Origin: Flavobacterium sp. 123 | GTDB lineage: Bacteria; Bacteroidota; Bacteroidia; Flavobacteriales; Flavobacteriaceae | Direction of reading: 5' to 3' | Length of the DNA stretch: 64,000 nucleotides | Assembly: GCF_003634825.1 (NCBI RefSeq) | Contig: NZ_RBXD01000001.1 | Span: forward strand, 2,254,501-2,318,500 | Shown: one piece after another, positions 1 to 7,187 of the stretch | How the letters are laid out: each line of letters opens with the position of its first letter | Numbering within the stretch: position 1 is the stretch's first letter | Translations under genes and position numbers: made by a program | The notes under the pieces: generated by a model | Seen by the model: only the letters and a program-made list of their open reading frames with translations | What the model was told of the DNA's origin: nothing | The model's database searches: none

Positions 1-2
1 GA

Positions 3-62
3 ATTATTGATATTGATACTGAAAAAGAGTATCAGGACTTGTTGAGGAATCAAAAAAAATAA
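3..62 (+). CDS. C-terminal end of a nucleotidyltransferase-like protein (5' truncated by window)
   Basis: Only the last 19 codons lie in the window; the frame starting at base 3 is open from the left edge to a TAA at 60-62. The tail contains the stretch DIDTEKEYQDL, which resembles the C-terminal end of MobA/GlmU-type NTP transferases, where a D-I-D-T-x-E-D-Y/L segment is typical. This is a weak similarity over a very short peptide, so the family is a guess. The gene would end about 340 bases before the tRNA cluster, and an imperfect hairpin around 106-134 might be its terminator. Confidence 0.4.
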   Translation: MIDIDTEKEYQDLLRNQKK

Positions 63-401
63 AAGACAGTTTCGGAGTCTATAATTATTTATGCGTATCC
101 TTAACAATAAATAAGACCTTCGTAGTCTTTATTGTATGTCAAATTAAGATTGTCTTTATACTAATCTGATTTACAGTCAAAATTTTTGTAACAAGGTGTT
201 AACAAAATAAGACTAACTGTAAAAGGCATATAGTATTGCAATGCGCAGTATAAGTAGGATTTAAGTATGAATTTTTTTTAGCTATTTTTAGGATAACATA
301 TTGCTATGTATAAAAAAACACTCATGAAAAGAGTGTTTTTTTTGTGGTTAAGTAAATGTTAACAAGAACAACTGTTGATCCTTGTAAACAATTATTAAAA
401 G
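63..401. other. Intergenic region without a recognisable gene
   Basis: AT-rich spacer between the truncated left-edge gene and tRNA-Leu. It holds an imperfect hairpin near 106-134 (AAGAC paired with GTCTT around a CTTCGTA loop) and a clear terminator-like hairpin at 312-343. I see no open frame with a recognisable product. Confidence 0.5.
312..343. terminator. Bidirectional rho-independent terminator
   Basis: AAAAAACACTC pairs with GAGTGTTTTTT around a seven-base loop, with A and T runs on both sides so that it works in either direction. It lies about 60 bases downstream of the minus-strand tRNA-Leu gene and is probably its terminator; the plus-strand gene at the left edge is too far away to be the obvious client. 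Confidence 0.75.
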
Positions 402-484
402 TGACCACGGTGGGATTTGAACCCACACGCCCTTACGAGCACCACCCCCTCAAGATGGCAAGTCTACCGTTTCTCCACGTGGCC
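402..484 (-). tRNA. tRNA-Leu (anticodon GAG)
   Basis: Reading the minus strand from 484 gives a full cloverleaf: acceptor GGCCACG pairs with CGTGGTC (one G-U pair), discriminator A at 402, the D-loop GGTAGA, the anticodon stem CCATC/GGTGG enclosing TTGAGGG (anticodon GAG), a long class II variable arm, and the T-arm with GTTCAAATC. The long variable arm and GAG anticodon identify leucine (CUC/CUU codons). The CCA end is not encoded. It is the last of three minus-strand tRNA genes. Confidence 0.95.
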
Positions 485-486
485 CT

Positions 487-526
487 AAAAAGAAAAAAGG
501 TCAAGTAAATAATTACTCAACCTTTT
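487..526 (-). terminator. Rho-independent terminator between tRNA-Lys and tRNA-Leu
   Basis: On the minus strand AAAAGGTTGAGTAA pairs with TTACTTGACCTTTT around a four-base loop; the two apparent mismatches are G-U pairs, so the stem is 14 bp. It is followed by TTTTTTCTTTTT. It sits immediately after the tRNA-Lys gene and immediately before tRNA-Leu, so tRNA-Leu may depend on its own promoter or on read-through. Confidence 0.7.
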
Positions 527-527
527 G

Positions 528-600
528 TGACCCGACTGGGGCTCGAACCCAGGACCCCATCATTAAAAGTGATGTGCTCTACCAACTGAGCTATCGAGTC
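528..600 (-). tRNA. tRNA-Lys (anticodon TTT), copy 1
   Basis: Minus-strand cloverleaf starting at 600: acceptor GACTCGA pairs with TCGGGTC, D-arm GCTCAGTTGGTAGAGC, anticodon stem CATCA/TGATG around CTTTTAA (anticodon TTT), T-arm CTGGG-TTCGAGC-CCCAG, discriminator A at 528. It is 73 nt long and CCA is not encoded. It is identical in sequence to the gene at 640-712, so the pair is a recent or homogenised duplication. Confidence 0.96.
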
Positions 601-603
601 AAT

Positions 604-729
604 CATTCAAGAAATGTATGTTTTAAATCACAATTTTTGTGACCCGACTGGGGCTCGAACCCAGGACCCCATCATTAAAAGTGATGTGCTCTACCAACTG
701 AGCTATCGAGTCATTTCATTTCTTGAATG
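604..729. repeat. 13-bp inverted repeat flanking the second tRNA-Lys gene
   Basis: CATTCAAGAAATG at 604-616 is the exact reverse complement of CATTTCTTGAATG at 717-729. The two arms enclose the tRNA-Lys gene at 640-712. In a precursor transcript they could pair and hold leader and trailer together outside the tRNA fold. The copy at 528-600 has only the shared arm between the genes. Confidence 0.8.
640..712 (-). tRNA. tRNA-Lys (anticodon TTT), copy 2
   Basis: Sequence identical over 73 nt to the gene at 528-600, with the same acceptor GACTCGA/TCGGGTC pairing and TTT anticodon. It is separated from copy 1 by 39 nt and is first in the direction of transcription. It is bracketed by a perfect 13-bp inverted repeat (604-616 and 717-729). 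An open frame at 614-811 crosses this gene but is not a protein gene. Confidence 0.96.
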
Positions 730-838
730 CGGGTGCAAATATAAGACCTTATTTTTGAATTTTCAAAGCAATTTTATTATAAATTTGTCTTTTTTTAACA
801 AAAGTACTTAACGTCTTAGTTTGTAAGGTTTTATTCAA

Positions 839-1357
839 ATGAGAAAAATTATATTATTAGGTTATATGGGGTGTGGCAAGTCTACAATTGCTAACAAACT
901 GTCAAAAATTATCCAAATTCCGTTTGTAGACTTAGATAAAATTATCGAACAGAAAACAAATTTAACTATAAATCAAATTTTTGAAACTCAAGGCGAAGTC
1001 TATTTTAGAAAGTTAGAACATGAAGTTTTTGTTGAATTATTGAATTCAACTGAAAACATGATTATAGGTTTAGGTGGAGGTACCCCTTGTTATGCTAATA
1101 ATCATGAATTGTTGCAACGTGAGGATGTAATTTCTATTTATCTTAAAGCGTCTATCGAAACTTTATTTGATAGATTGGTAACTAATAAAAGCAAGCGCCC
1201 ACTTATAGCAGATAAAAGCGAAGACGAAATGAAAGAGTTTATAGCCAAACATCTTTTCGACAGAAGTTTTTATTACAATCAAGCACAACATAAAGTGATT
1301 GTTGATAACAAAACAATTGACGAAACTGTAGCTGATATTGTTGAAATTTTAGCTTAG
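839..1357 (+). CDS. aroK: Shikimate kinase
   Basis: Phosphorylates shikimate to shikimate 3-phosphate with ATP in the chorismate pathway; cytoplasmic. The 172-residue length is normal for AroK. The Walker A motif GYMGCGKST is at residues 8-16, the DLD acidic pair that binds shikimate/Mg at about 31-33, the GLGGG shikimate-binding loop follows, and KRPLI is the conserved arginine segment before the lid. ATG at 839 places the P-loop near the N-terminus as expected. Its 3' end overlaps the convergent phosphoribosyltransferase gene by 9 bp (1349-1357), leaving no room for a terminator. Confidence 0.95.
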   Translation: MRKIILLGYMGCGKSTIANKLSKIIQIPFVDLDKIIEQKTNLTINQIFETQGEVYFRKLEHEVFVELLNSTENMIIGLGGGTPCYANNHELLQREDVISIYLKASIETLFDRLVTNKSKRPLIADKSEDEMKEFIAKHLFDRSFYYNQAQHKVIVDNKTIDETVADIVEILA

Positions 1358-1849
1358 GTAAGCATAATTGTCGCCGTTTTCATCAAAAACGACCTGAACA
1401 TGTTCTAATAAAGATGTTGAAAGAGATATTCCTTTAAAGTCCGCTTTTACTGGATATTTTTTGTGATTGCGATCAACTAATACAGCAGTTTTGAATTTTT
1501 TCAAAGGAACATTAAGAAAGTGTCTAACGGCATATATTAAGGTCGTGCCTGAACTTAGAACATCATCAACTAGCACTAAACCTTTATTAGCATATAGTTC
1601 CTTAGTTAAGGAAGTTTGAACCTCTGAGTCTGGATTTTGCTTGTTTACTTTGACTTCACACAATGATATTTTTAAAGTAGAAATAGTTTCAAGTGCAACA
1701 GCTATTTTTTTTGCAAAAATAAATCCATTAGACGCAATTCCAGCAATCACAATTTCATCTTCATCTACAAATGTCTCATAGATTTGATAAGCGATTCTTT
1801 TTATTTTATGCTCTATTTCTTGATTCGTTAAAATGATGTTTTTGCTCAT
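1349..1849 (-). CDS. Phosphoribosyltransferase (PyrR-like, type I PRT fold)
   Basis: The 166-residue protein has the PRPP-binding signature VLVDDVLSSGTT at residues 92-103, and an upstream GIASNG loop at 37-42 typical of type I phosphoribosyltransferases. Length and motif recall the PyrR/uracil or hypoxanthine phosphoribosyltransferase groups, but the base specificity is not readable from the sequence. It is followed on the same strand by nothing before the convergent aroK, whose stop it overlaps by 9 bp, and it lies 49 bases downstream of the Hsp15-like gene, so the two may be co-transcribed. Confidence 0.85.
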   Translation of the reverse strand: MSKNIILTNQEIEHKIKRIAYQIYETFVDEDEIVIAGIASNGFIFAKKIAVALETISTLKISLCEVKVNKQNPDSEVQTSLTKELYANKGLVLVDDVLSSGTTLIYAVRHFLNVPLKKFKTAVLVDRNHKKYPVKADFKGISLSTSLLEHVQVVFDENGDNYAYLS

Positions 1850-1898
1850 TGTTTTATTTTAAAGTTAAAAGTGGAGATTTAAAATTTTAGAAATATTT

Positions 1899-2288
1899 TT
1901 AATCTAAATCGTCGTCGTCAATAATTTCATTTCCATATTCGTCAATATCTCTTCGGTCTTTTTTTGTTGGCCTTCCTGTTCCTGTTTTTCTGTAATGTTC
2001 TTTAGACAATTTCAGTAGTTCCAGATGCTCATATGCTTCTGCTGGAGTGTCATTTCTACGATAAATATCGACTAATTTTGCGCCAACACGATTGTCCGGA
2101 ATATCAAGCACAGTAATAATTTGTGTGATTTGATCTTTTCGGAACGTAATTTTATCGGTAGGAAATACTTCTTTCGAAGGCTTGGCAACTTGACCATTTA
2201 CGGTAACATGATTTTTTTTGCAAGCCTCAGTTACCATGTTTCTGGTTTTGTAATACCGCATGCACCATAAATATTTATCTATTCTCAT
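1899..2288 (-). CDS. S4-domain RNA-binding protein, heat-shock protein 15 (HslR) family
   Basis: The protein begins MRIDKYLWCMRYYKTR and continues with a typical S4 RNA-binding domain, as in Hsp15, which binds free 50S subunits with stalled peptidyl-tRNA and helps recycle them. The open frame extends upstream to 2333, but the 15 extra residues do not resemble the family and the conserved R-x-D-K-x-L-W start fits ATG at 2286-2288, giving 129 residues. The C-terminal region is basic then ends in an acidic tail (DEYGNEIIDDDDLD). It lies upstream of the phosphoribosyltransferase on the same strand and divergent from the lipoprotein at 2367. Confidence 0.88.
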   Translation of the reverse strand: MRIDKYLWCMRYYKTRNMVTEACKKNHVTVNGQVAKPSKEVFPTDKITFRKDQITQIITVLDIPDNRVGAKLVDIYRRNDTPAEAYEHLELLKLSKEHYRKTGTGRPTKKDRRDIDEYGNEIIDDDDLD

Positions 2289-2366
2289 AAATTTTCTAAA
2301 ATCCAAGTTAAATAGTTTACAAAAATCAATCAATATTGTATCTTGCGCACTTAAAAATTAACCATA

Positions 2367-3353
2367 ATGAACAAATTTAAGTATTATTTTATTTTATTAG
2401 TTGCAACAATCTCTTTATTTTCATGTTCAAAAAATGATAATGCTGTATCAGAGCCTCTTAGAGATTATTCAGTACAATATGCTACTGATCTTACTGATAT
2501 TGAAGAATATTTACAAACCTATTATATTACAGTTACAGAGCATCCAGGTTTTCAAGATGACCAAGATGTAGTTTTTACTAAAATTCCTGATGGAGGAACG
2601 CAACCTGCTATTTGGTCTTATAAAGATAATGCTGGTTTTCCAAAACTTTTGAGTAGAGATGTAAATCTTCATGGTATTACCTATAAATTATATTATTTAC
2701 TTTTAAGAGAAGGAGTAGGGCAATCACCTTGTAATGTTGATGGTGTATTGGCATCATACAGAGGAGATTATTTAGAGCGACAAGCGGTGTCAAATGTGAC
2801 AACACTTACTGTTAATAAATTTGAAGAAGTTAAAAACCCACAAACTATTTTGAGTTTGTACTCAACGGTACCAGGTTGGGGTGAAACTTTCCCGCAATTT
2901 AAGACTGGAACGTATACATCAAATCCTGACGGAACAGTTTCTTACAATGATTTTGGTGCAGGTGTAATGTTTCTTCCTTCTGGGTTGGGATATTATGCTA
3001 CAGGAAGTAGTTCTATACCGTCATATGCTCCTTTAGTGTTTAGTTTTAAATTGTATGAAATAAAAAGAGCAGATCAAGATGCAGATGGTATTCCGTCTTA
3101 TTTAGAAGATATAAATGGTAATGGATACATGTATGATTACAGAAATACAGCTTACTATCCTACAACGCTTACAAACCTTGATGATACTGATGCAGATAAT
3201 ATTCCTGATTTTCTTGATGTAGATGATGATGGTGATAATTATACTACGAAACTTGAAATAAAAAATCCTGCGACAGGAATTGCTTATCCATTTGCAGATA
3301 TTCCAATTTGTACTTCTGGTAAGAAAAACTTCTTGGATAGTACCTGTCATTAA
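2367..3353 (+). CDS. FKBP-like lipoprotein with C-terminal calcium-type acidic repeats
   Basis: Begins with a lipoprotein signal (hydrophobic stretch ending LFSC, modified Cys about residue 20), so it should be anchored in the outer or inner membrane. Residues about 60-235 look like the divergent FKBP-type peptidyl-prolyl isomerase domain annotated in flavobacterial lipoproteins (segments YKLYYLLLREG and YRGDYL), though catalytic residues cannot be confirmed by eye. The C-terminal third carries two thrombospondin type 3-like calcium motifs, DQDADGIP at about 236 and DDTDADNIPDFLDVDDDGD at about 272. A strong terminator follows at 3372-3407. The function is inferred only. Confidence 0.7.
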   Translation: MNKFKYYFILLVATISLFSCSKNDNAVSEPLRDYSVQYATDLTDIEEYLQTYYITVTEHPGFQDDQDVVFTKIPDGGTQPAIWSYKDNAGFPKLLSRDVNLHGITYKLYYLLLREGVGQSPCNVDGVLASYRGDYLERQAVSNVTTLTVNKFEEVKNPQTILSLYSTVPGWGETFPQFKTGTYTSNPDGTVSYNDFGAGVMFLPSGLGYYATGSSSIPSYAPLVFSFKLYEIKRADQDADGIPSYLEDINGNGYMYDYRNTAYYPTTLTNLDDTDADNIPDFLDVDDDGDNYTTKLEIKNPATGIAYPFADIPICTSGKKNFLDSTCH

Positions 3354-3371
3354 TATAAAAAGACCTTATAT

Positions 3372-3407
3372 AAAAAATCCCATTCAAATTAATGAATGGG
3401 ATTTTTT
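3372..3407. terminator. Bidirectional terminator between convergent genes
   Basis: AAAAAATCCCATTCA pairs with TGAATGGGATTTTTT around AATTAA. It serves both the FKBP-like lipoprotein gene on the plus strand and the transketolase gene tktB ending at 3423 on the minus strand. Confidence 0.85.
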
Positions 3408-3422
3408 TATTTTAAAAAGGAA

Positions 3423-4376
3423 TTATTTTCTTTTAATAACTTTTTCTACAGCTTCAACAATAGCTTGATTGTTTAATTTGTATTTTTCCATTAATTGCTC
3501 TGGTGTTCCAGATTCTCCAAAGCTATCATTAACCGCAACAAACTCTTGAGGAGCAGGATTGTTTAAAGCTAATACTCTAGAAACGCTTTCTCCAAGACCA
3601 CCAAGGATGTTATGCTCTTCAGCAGTAACTATACATTTTGTTTTTGCTAATGATTTTAAAATAGCTTCTTCATCCAATGGTTTGATCGTATGGATGTTGA
3701 TTACTTCGGCAGAAATTCCTTTAGCTTCTAAAGCTTCCGCTGCAAGTAATGCTTCCCAAACTAAGTGTCCAGTAGCTATAATTGTTACATCAGAACCTTC
3801 GTTTAAAAGAATTGCTTTACCAATTTCAAAAGGTTCGTCAGCTGGCATGAAGTTAGGCACAACTGGACGACCAAAACGCAAGTAAACTGGACCATGATGA
3901 TCTGCAATTGCTAAGGTAGCCGCTTTAGTTTGATTGTAATCACAAGTATTGATTACAGTCATACCTGGTAACATTTTCATTAATCCAATATCTTCAAGGA
4001 TTTGGTGTGTAGCACCATCTTCACCTAAAGTTAATCCTGCGTGTGAAGCACAGATTTTTACGTTCTTCTCAGAATAAGCAACAGATTGACGGATTTGATC
4101 GTAAACTCTTCCTGTAGAAAAGTTAGCGAAAGTTCCTGTGAAAGGAATTTTTCCACCAATTGTCAAACCTGCAGCAATTCCAATCATATTTGCTTCTGCA
4201 ATTCCAATTTGGAAAAAACGTTCTGGATGATTTTTTTTGAAATCGTCAAATTTCAATGAACCTATTAAATCAGCACAAAGTGCCACAACATTTTCATTAG
4301 TCTGACCTAGTTCTGTCATTCCCGCTCCAAAACCTGAACGAGTATCTTTACTTCCTGTATTTGTATATTTTTTCAT
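3423..4376 (-). CDS. tktB: Transketolase, C-terminal subunit (split transketolase)
   Basis: Carries the pyrimidine-binding and C-terminal domains of transketolase, which moves two-carbon ketol units in the pentose phosphate pathway with thiamine diphosphate. Visible signatures are GIAEANMIGIAAG (the catalytic Glu of the Pyr domain), LTLGEDGATHQ and VYLRFGRP. The N-terminal half is encoded separately by the gene at 4494-5348, so the enzyme is a two-subunit form, as is common in Bacteroidota. I place the start at ATG 4374-4376 (317 residues) because GGAGG sits just upstream; that site lies at the edge of an inverted-repeat element separating the two halves. Confidence 0.93.
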   Translation of the reverse strand: MKKYTNTGSKDTRSGFGAGMTELGQTNENVVALCADLIGSLKFDDFKKNHPERFFQIGIAEANMIGIAAGLTIGGKIPFTGTFANFSTGRVYDQIRQSVAYSEKNVKICASHAGLTLGEDGATHQILEDIGLMKMLPGMTVINTCDYNQTKAATLAIADHHGPVYLRFGRPVVPNFMPADEPFEIGKAILLNEGSDVTIIATGHLVWEALLAAEALEAKGISAEVINIHTIKPLDEEAILKSLAKTKCIVTAEEHNILGGLGESVSRVLALNNPAPQEFVAVNDSFGESGTPEQLMEKYKLNNQAIVEAVEKVIKRK

Positions 4377-4380
4377 TTTT

Positions 4381-4493
4381 TCCTCCCCCAACCCCTCCGA
4401 AGGAAGGGAGTACCTATTGGGGTTATAGGGTTTATGTTTTTTTATTTATCTATTATGTAGCTGTCTCTCCCCTTTGAGGAGGCTAGGAGGGGA
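4381..4493. repeat. Inverted-repeat intergenic element between tktA and tktB
   Basis: The left arm (about 4381-4410, CCTCCCCCAACCCCTCCGAA...) and right arm (about 4464-4492, CTCTCCCCTTTGAGGAGGCT...) are imperfect reverse complements, and each arm is itself a small CCTCC/GGAGG palindrome. It is G/C-rich in an AT-rich surrounding. Such CCCCTCC/GGAGGGG intergenic units recur in Flavobacterium genomes to my knowledge. In the transcript the downstream arm contains the GGGGGAGG that would serve as ribosome site of tktB, so folding could affect its translation. Confidence 0.65.
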
Positions 4494-5348
4494 TTAGTAG
4501 TCTGAATTACCTCCAGTATTATAATTTTGTCCTAAAGCATTTTCAAGTTGTGCATCATTTGGAGCCTTACCATGCCAAGCATGACTGTACATCATATAAT
4601 CAACACCATTACCCATTTCTGTATGCAACAATACGCAAACTGGTTTTCCTTTACCCGTTTTTGCTTTAGCTTCAGTTAAACCAGCAATAATAGCTTCGAT
4701 ATTATTTCCTTCTTTTATTTCAAGAACTTCCCAATCAAAAGCTTCAAATTTAGCACGAATACTTCCCATTGCTAAAACTTCGTCAGTTGTTCCGTCAATT
4801 TGTTTTCCGTTAAGGTCAATTGTAGCGATAAGGTTGTCTACTTTTTTTGCAGAAGCATACATGATAGCTTCCCAGTTTTGACCTTCTTGTAATTCTCCAT
4901 CTCCGTGTAGGGTATAAATAGTGTGGTTGTCACCATTTAATTTCTTAGCCTGTGCTGCACCAATTGCAACAGATAATCCTTGTCCAAGTGAACCAGATGC
5001 CATACGAACTCCTGGTAAACCATCATGAGTTGTAGGATGTCCTTGTAGTCTTGAATTAATAAGACGGAAAGTTGCTAATTCCGAAACTGGAAAATAACCG
5101 CTTCTGGCTAATACGCTGTAAAATACAGGTGAAATATGTCCGTTTGAAAGGAAAAAAAGATCTTCTCCAATACCGTCCATATCAAAACCTTCTTTGCGGT
5201 CCATTAAATTTTGGTACAATGCTACCAAAAATTCTGTACAACCTAGTGATCCACCTGGATGACCTGAATTGACAGCATGAACCATACGAAGAATATCTCT
5301 TCTGACTTGGATAGTTAAATCGTTTAATTGTTGTGTGTTAGGCTTCAT
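4494..5348 (-). CDS. tktA: Transketolase, N-terminal (thiamine diphosphate-binding) subunit
   Basis: A 284-residue protein matching the pyrophosphate-binding domain of transketolase. The motif GDGELQEGQNWEA begins the thiamine diphosphate GDG...N signature, ending about 30 residues later at DLNGKQIDG; HAVNSGHPGGSLG is the conserved N-terminal substrate loop. It is complete and in frame to its own TAA at 4494-4496, so the split from tktB is not a frameshift. It is transcribed first, with a well-matched promoter at 5374-5404. The two subunits together make one active transketolase. Confidence 0.94.
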   Translation of the reverse strand: MKPNTQQLNDLTIQVRRDILRMVHAVNSGHPGGSLGCTEFLVALYQNLMDRKEGFDMDGIGEDLFFLSNGHISPVFYSVLARSGYFPVSELATFRLINSRLQGHPTTHDGLPGVRMASGSLGQGLSVAIGAAQAKKLNGDNHTIYTLHGDGELQEGQNWEAIMYASAKKVDNLIATIDLNGKQIDGTTDEVLAMGSIRAKFEAFDWEVLEIKEGNNIEAIIAGLTEAKAKTGKGKPVCVLLHTEMGNGVDYMMYSHAWHGKAPNDAQLENALGQNYNTGGNSDY

Positions 5349-5373
5349 TTTGTGTGTAAAAGTTAAACTGCTG

Positions 5374-5404
5374 CAAATGTAATTTTTATTTAGGGTTACC
5401 GCAA
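5374..5404 (-). promoter_or_regulatory. Bacteroidota-type promoter of the transketolase operon
   Basis: On the minus strand TTTG is followed by 20 bases and TACATTTG, matching the Bacteroidota consensus TTG-N17-23-TAnnTTTG. The -7 element ends 25 bases before the tktA start codon. Confidence 0.6.
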
Positions 5405-5472
5405 ACGTTTTTTTGAATTTTTAATTGGCATTAAATGGGTTTTATTTTTAAACAGAATTACTATAGTACAAT

Positions 5473-5501
5473 AAAAAAAGCCTGCTTTATGCAGGCTTTT
5501 T
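5473..5501 (-). terminator. Terminator of the YciF-like gene
   Basis: AAAAAGCCTGC pairs with GCAGGCTTTTTTT around ATAAA on the minus strand. It lies about 40 bases after the stop codon of the gene at 5543-6106 and separates it from the transketolase promoter. Confidence 0.85.
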
Positions 5502-5542
5502 GTTAATTTATTACATAAACTAATGATTCTTATTTCTCAGAA

Positions 5543-6106
5543 TTAATGTCTCATACTTGCCGCAACTGCTTTGTTATTAATTGCTGATAAAGCAATTCTG
5601 GTTAAAGTGGCATCCGTTTTTTTATCTTCAATAAGTGTCATTTCTAATAATTGAGCAGCTTTATTTTCACCAAGACTCTTAGCAAATGCGTGTAAGGTTC
5701 CATAGGTGGCAATTTCATAATGTTTTACTTTTTGTTCCGATGCAATGATTCCAGCGTCACGTACATTTCCCATTTGAGTTTTTTGCATAATATCATTACT
5801 CTCTTTTAGTAATCCTTCCATTGCTTCGCATTTTTTTTGTCCCAATTTAATTCCAGTCGTTTCAAAAACTTTTTCTAATCGGGAAACATGCTGTTCTGTT
5901 TCTGCCAAATGATTTTTTAATACACTAACTAGTTCTGGAGAAGAAGCATTTTCTACCATTTTTGGTAAACTTTTAGTCAATACTTTTTCTGCCCAATAAA
6001 TGTCTTTCAATCCAACTTCAAATAAATCTCTTAAATCTTCTGCGCCGTTAGATTTAGCTTTCATAGCTCCTTTTACTTCTTCTTGTTTTTTAATTGTGAG
6101 TTTCAT
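5543..6106 (-). CDS. YciE/YciF-like ferritin-fold protein (DUF892)
   Basis: Matches the DUF892 family of four-helix-bundle, ferritin-like proteins (E. coli YciF/YciE), usually linked with general stress and with a possible di-iron centre. Visible features are LRDLFEVGLKDIYWAEKVL near the N-terminus, ETEQH in helix 2, EQKVKHYEIATYGTL in helix 3 and EMTLIEDKKTD in helix 4; the E-x2-H and E...H/E pairs could be the metal ligands. Length 187 residues; the first 14 could be extra since a second Met occurs at residue 15. It is monocistronic, with its own terminator at 5473-5501. Confidence 0.88.
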   Translation of the reverse strand: MKLTIKKQEEVKGAMKAKSNGAEDLRDLFEVGLKDIYWAEKVLTKSLPKMVENASSPELVSVLKNHLAETEQHVSRLEKVFETTGIKLGQKKCEAMEGLLKESNDIMQKTQMGNVRDAGIIASEQKVKHYEIATYGTLHAFAKSLGENKAAQLLEMTLIEDKKTDATLTRIALSAINNKAVAASMRH

Positions 6107-6316
6107 AACAGTTGCTTTTTATAATTAATTTTTTTTGCAGGAATACACAATTTAGGGCATGTTCTGCAAAGAGTGTGCTTAATTTTAAGCACAGTAAAAT
6201 TAAACAATATGTAATTTAAGTATCTGTTAATTAACTATTTAAAAATAAGAATAATAGTGTTATTGGTTAACAATTAACGTTGTTTTAGTAATCAGAGCAA
6301 AGTTTTTTTGAAGTAA

Positions 6317-6634
6317 TTAATTTAATTTATTTTTCAAGCTACTCCAACCACCACCATTATAAACATGCATGTAGCCATGTGATTTTAAGATGTTTTTAGC
6401 GGATGCACTTCGCATTCCAGAGGCACAACAAGTAATGATTGTTTTTTCTTTATCTTTTAATTTCGAAAGATTTTGACTTAGAACTTCAACAGGAATATTT
6501 ATTGAGCCTTTTACATGTCCACCTGCAAATTCTCCTTTGGAACGAACGTCCAGAATCAGGGCGCCATTTCTAACTAAATCAGCATAGTTCGTGTTTGGTC
6601 CTAAACCGAATATTTTTTTTAAAATGTTTATCAT
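6317..6634 (-). CDS. Rhodanese-like domain protein
   Basis: Single-domain rhodanese (105 residues) that probably carries sulfane sulfur as a cysteine persulfide. The active loop is CASGMRS with the catalytic Cys at about residue 70, preceded by ILDVRSKGEFAGGHVKGSINIP, the conserved CH2A region. No signal peptide is seen; the first residues are hydrophobic but short. It follows the rhodanese gene at 6654-6932 with a 19-bp gap, and the two are paralogues and probably one operon. Confidence 0.9.
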   Translation of the reverse strand: MINILKKIFGLGPNTNYADLVRNGALILDVRSKGEFAGGHVKGSINIPVEVLSQNLSKLKDKEKTIITCCASGMRSASAKNILKSHGYMHVYNGGGWSSLKNKLN

Positions 6635-6653
6635 GGATTTATTTGATTTGAAT

Positions 6654-6932
6654 TTATTTAGATTGATAGTAATTTACGTCTAACCAAGAACCACCGTTAT
6701 AGCAGTCAATTCCTTTTTGAGAAAGAAAATGTTGCGCTTGCCCACTTCTGTTTCCAGAGGCACAACAAAGCACTAATGGGGATTTTAGACTTTTTAATTC
6801 TTCAATTCTTTCGTGGATTTCACTTAACGGAATATTAATGGAATCCACCACATGTCCGCCCATAAATTCTTCATGAGTTCTAACATCTACAATGGTGCAT
6901 TCTTTTTCTTTGATAATGTTTTCTAGTTTCAT
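6654..6932 (-). CDS. Rhodanese-like domain protein
   Basis: A 92-residue single-domain rhodanese with active loop CASGNRS (catalytic Cys about residue 57) and the DVRTHEEFMGGHVVDSINIP region. Cytoplasmic by lack of signal. It is first in a two-gene operon with the paralogous rhodanese at 6317-6634. A -7-like element TACTTTTG lies on the minus strand at 6982-6989, about 50 bases upstream, without a clear TTG element at the right distance. Confidence 0.9.
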   Translation of the reverse strand: MKLENIIKEKECTIVDVRTHEEFMGGHVVDSINIPLSEIHERIEELKSLKSPLVLCCASGNRSGQAQHFLSQKGIDCYNGGSWLDVNYYQSK

Positions 6933-7187
6933 TTTAGTTGTATTTTATGGAATTAATTTTGTTGTTCTTGATTTATTGGGGCAAAAGTAATACAGACAAA
7001 AAAAGGATTCAGTAACATTTGTTACACAAGATGTTTTTTCTAAAAACTCCAGCTGATTTAACGTTCTCTTTTGACTAATTAGAATGCAATGAAATGGAAA
7101 ACACTCTAAAACGGAAATGTTTAGACTTACTTTGAAGATAGAAAAAATCTTTTTTATAAAGTGTTTGTTTATTAAAATTAAAAAAAG

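Noticed and set aside
614..811. Open frame of 65 codons across the second tRNA-Lys gene
   Set aside because: It reads through a complete tRNA on the other strand and resembles no protein; the tRNA explains the conservation.
6933..7187. Possible frameshifted ATPase domain downstream of the PAS sensor
   Set aside because: The 255-base gap is too short for a HATPase domain and shows no N- or G-box motifs in any frame.
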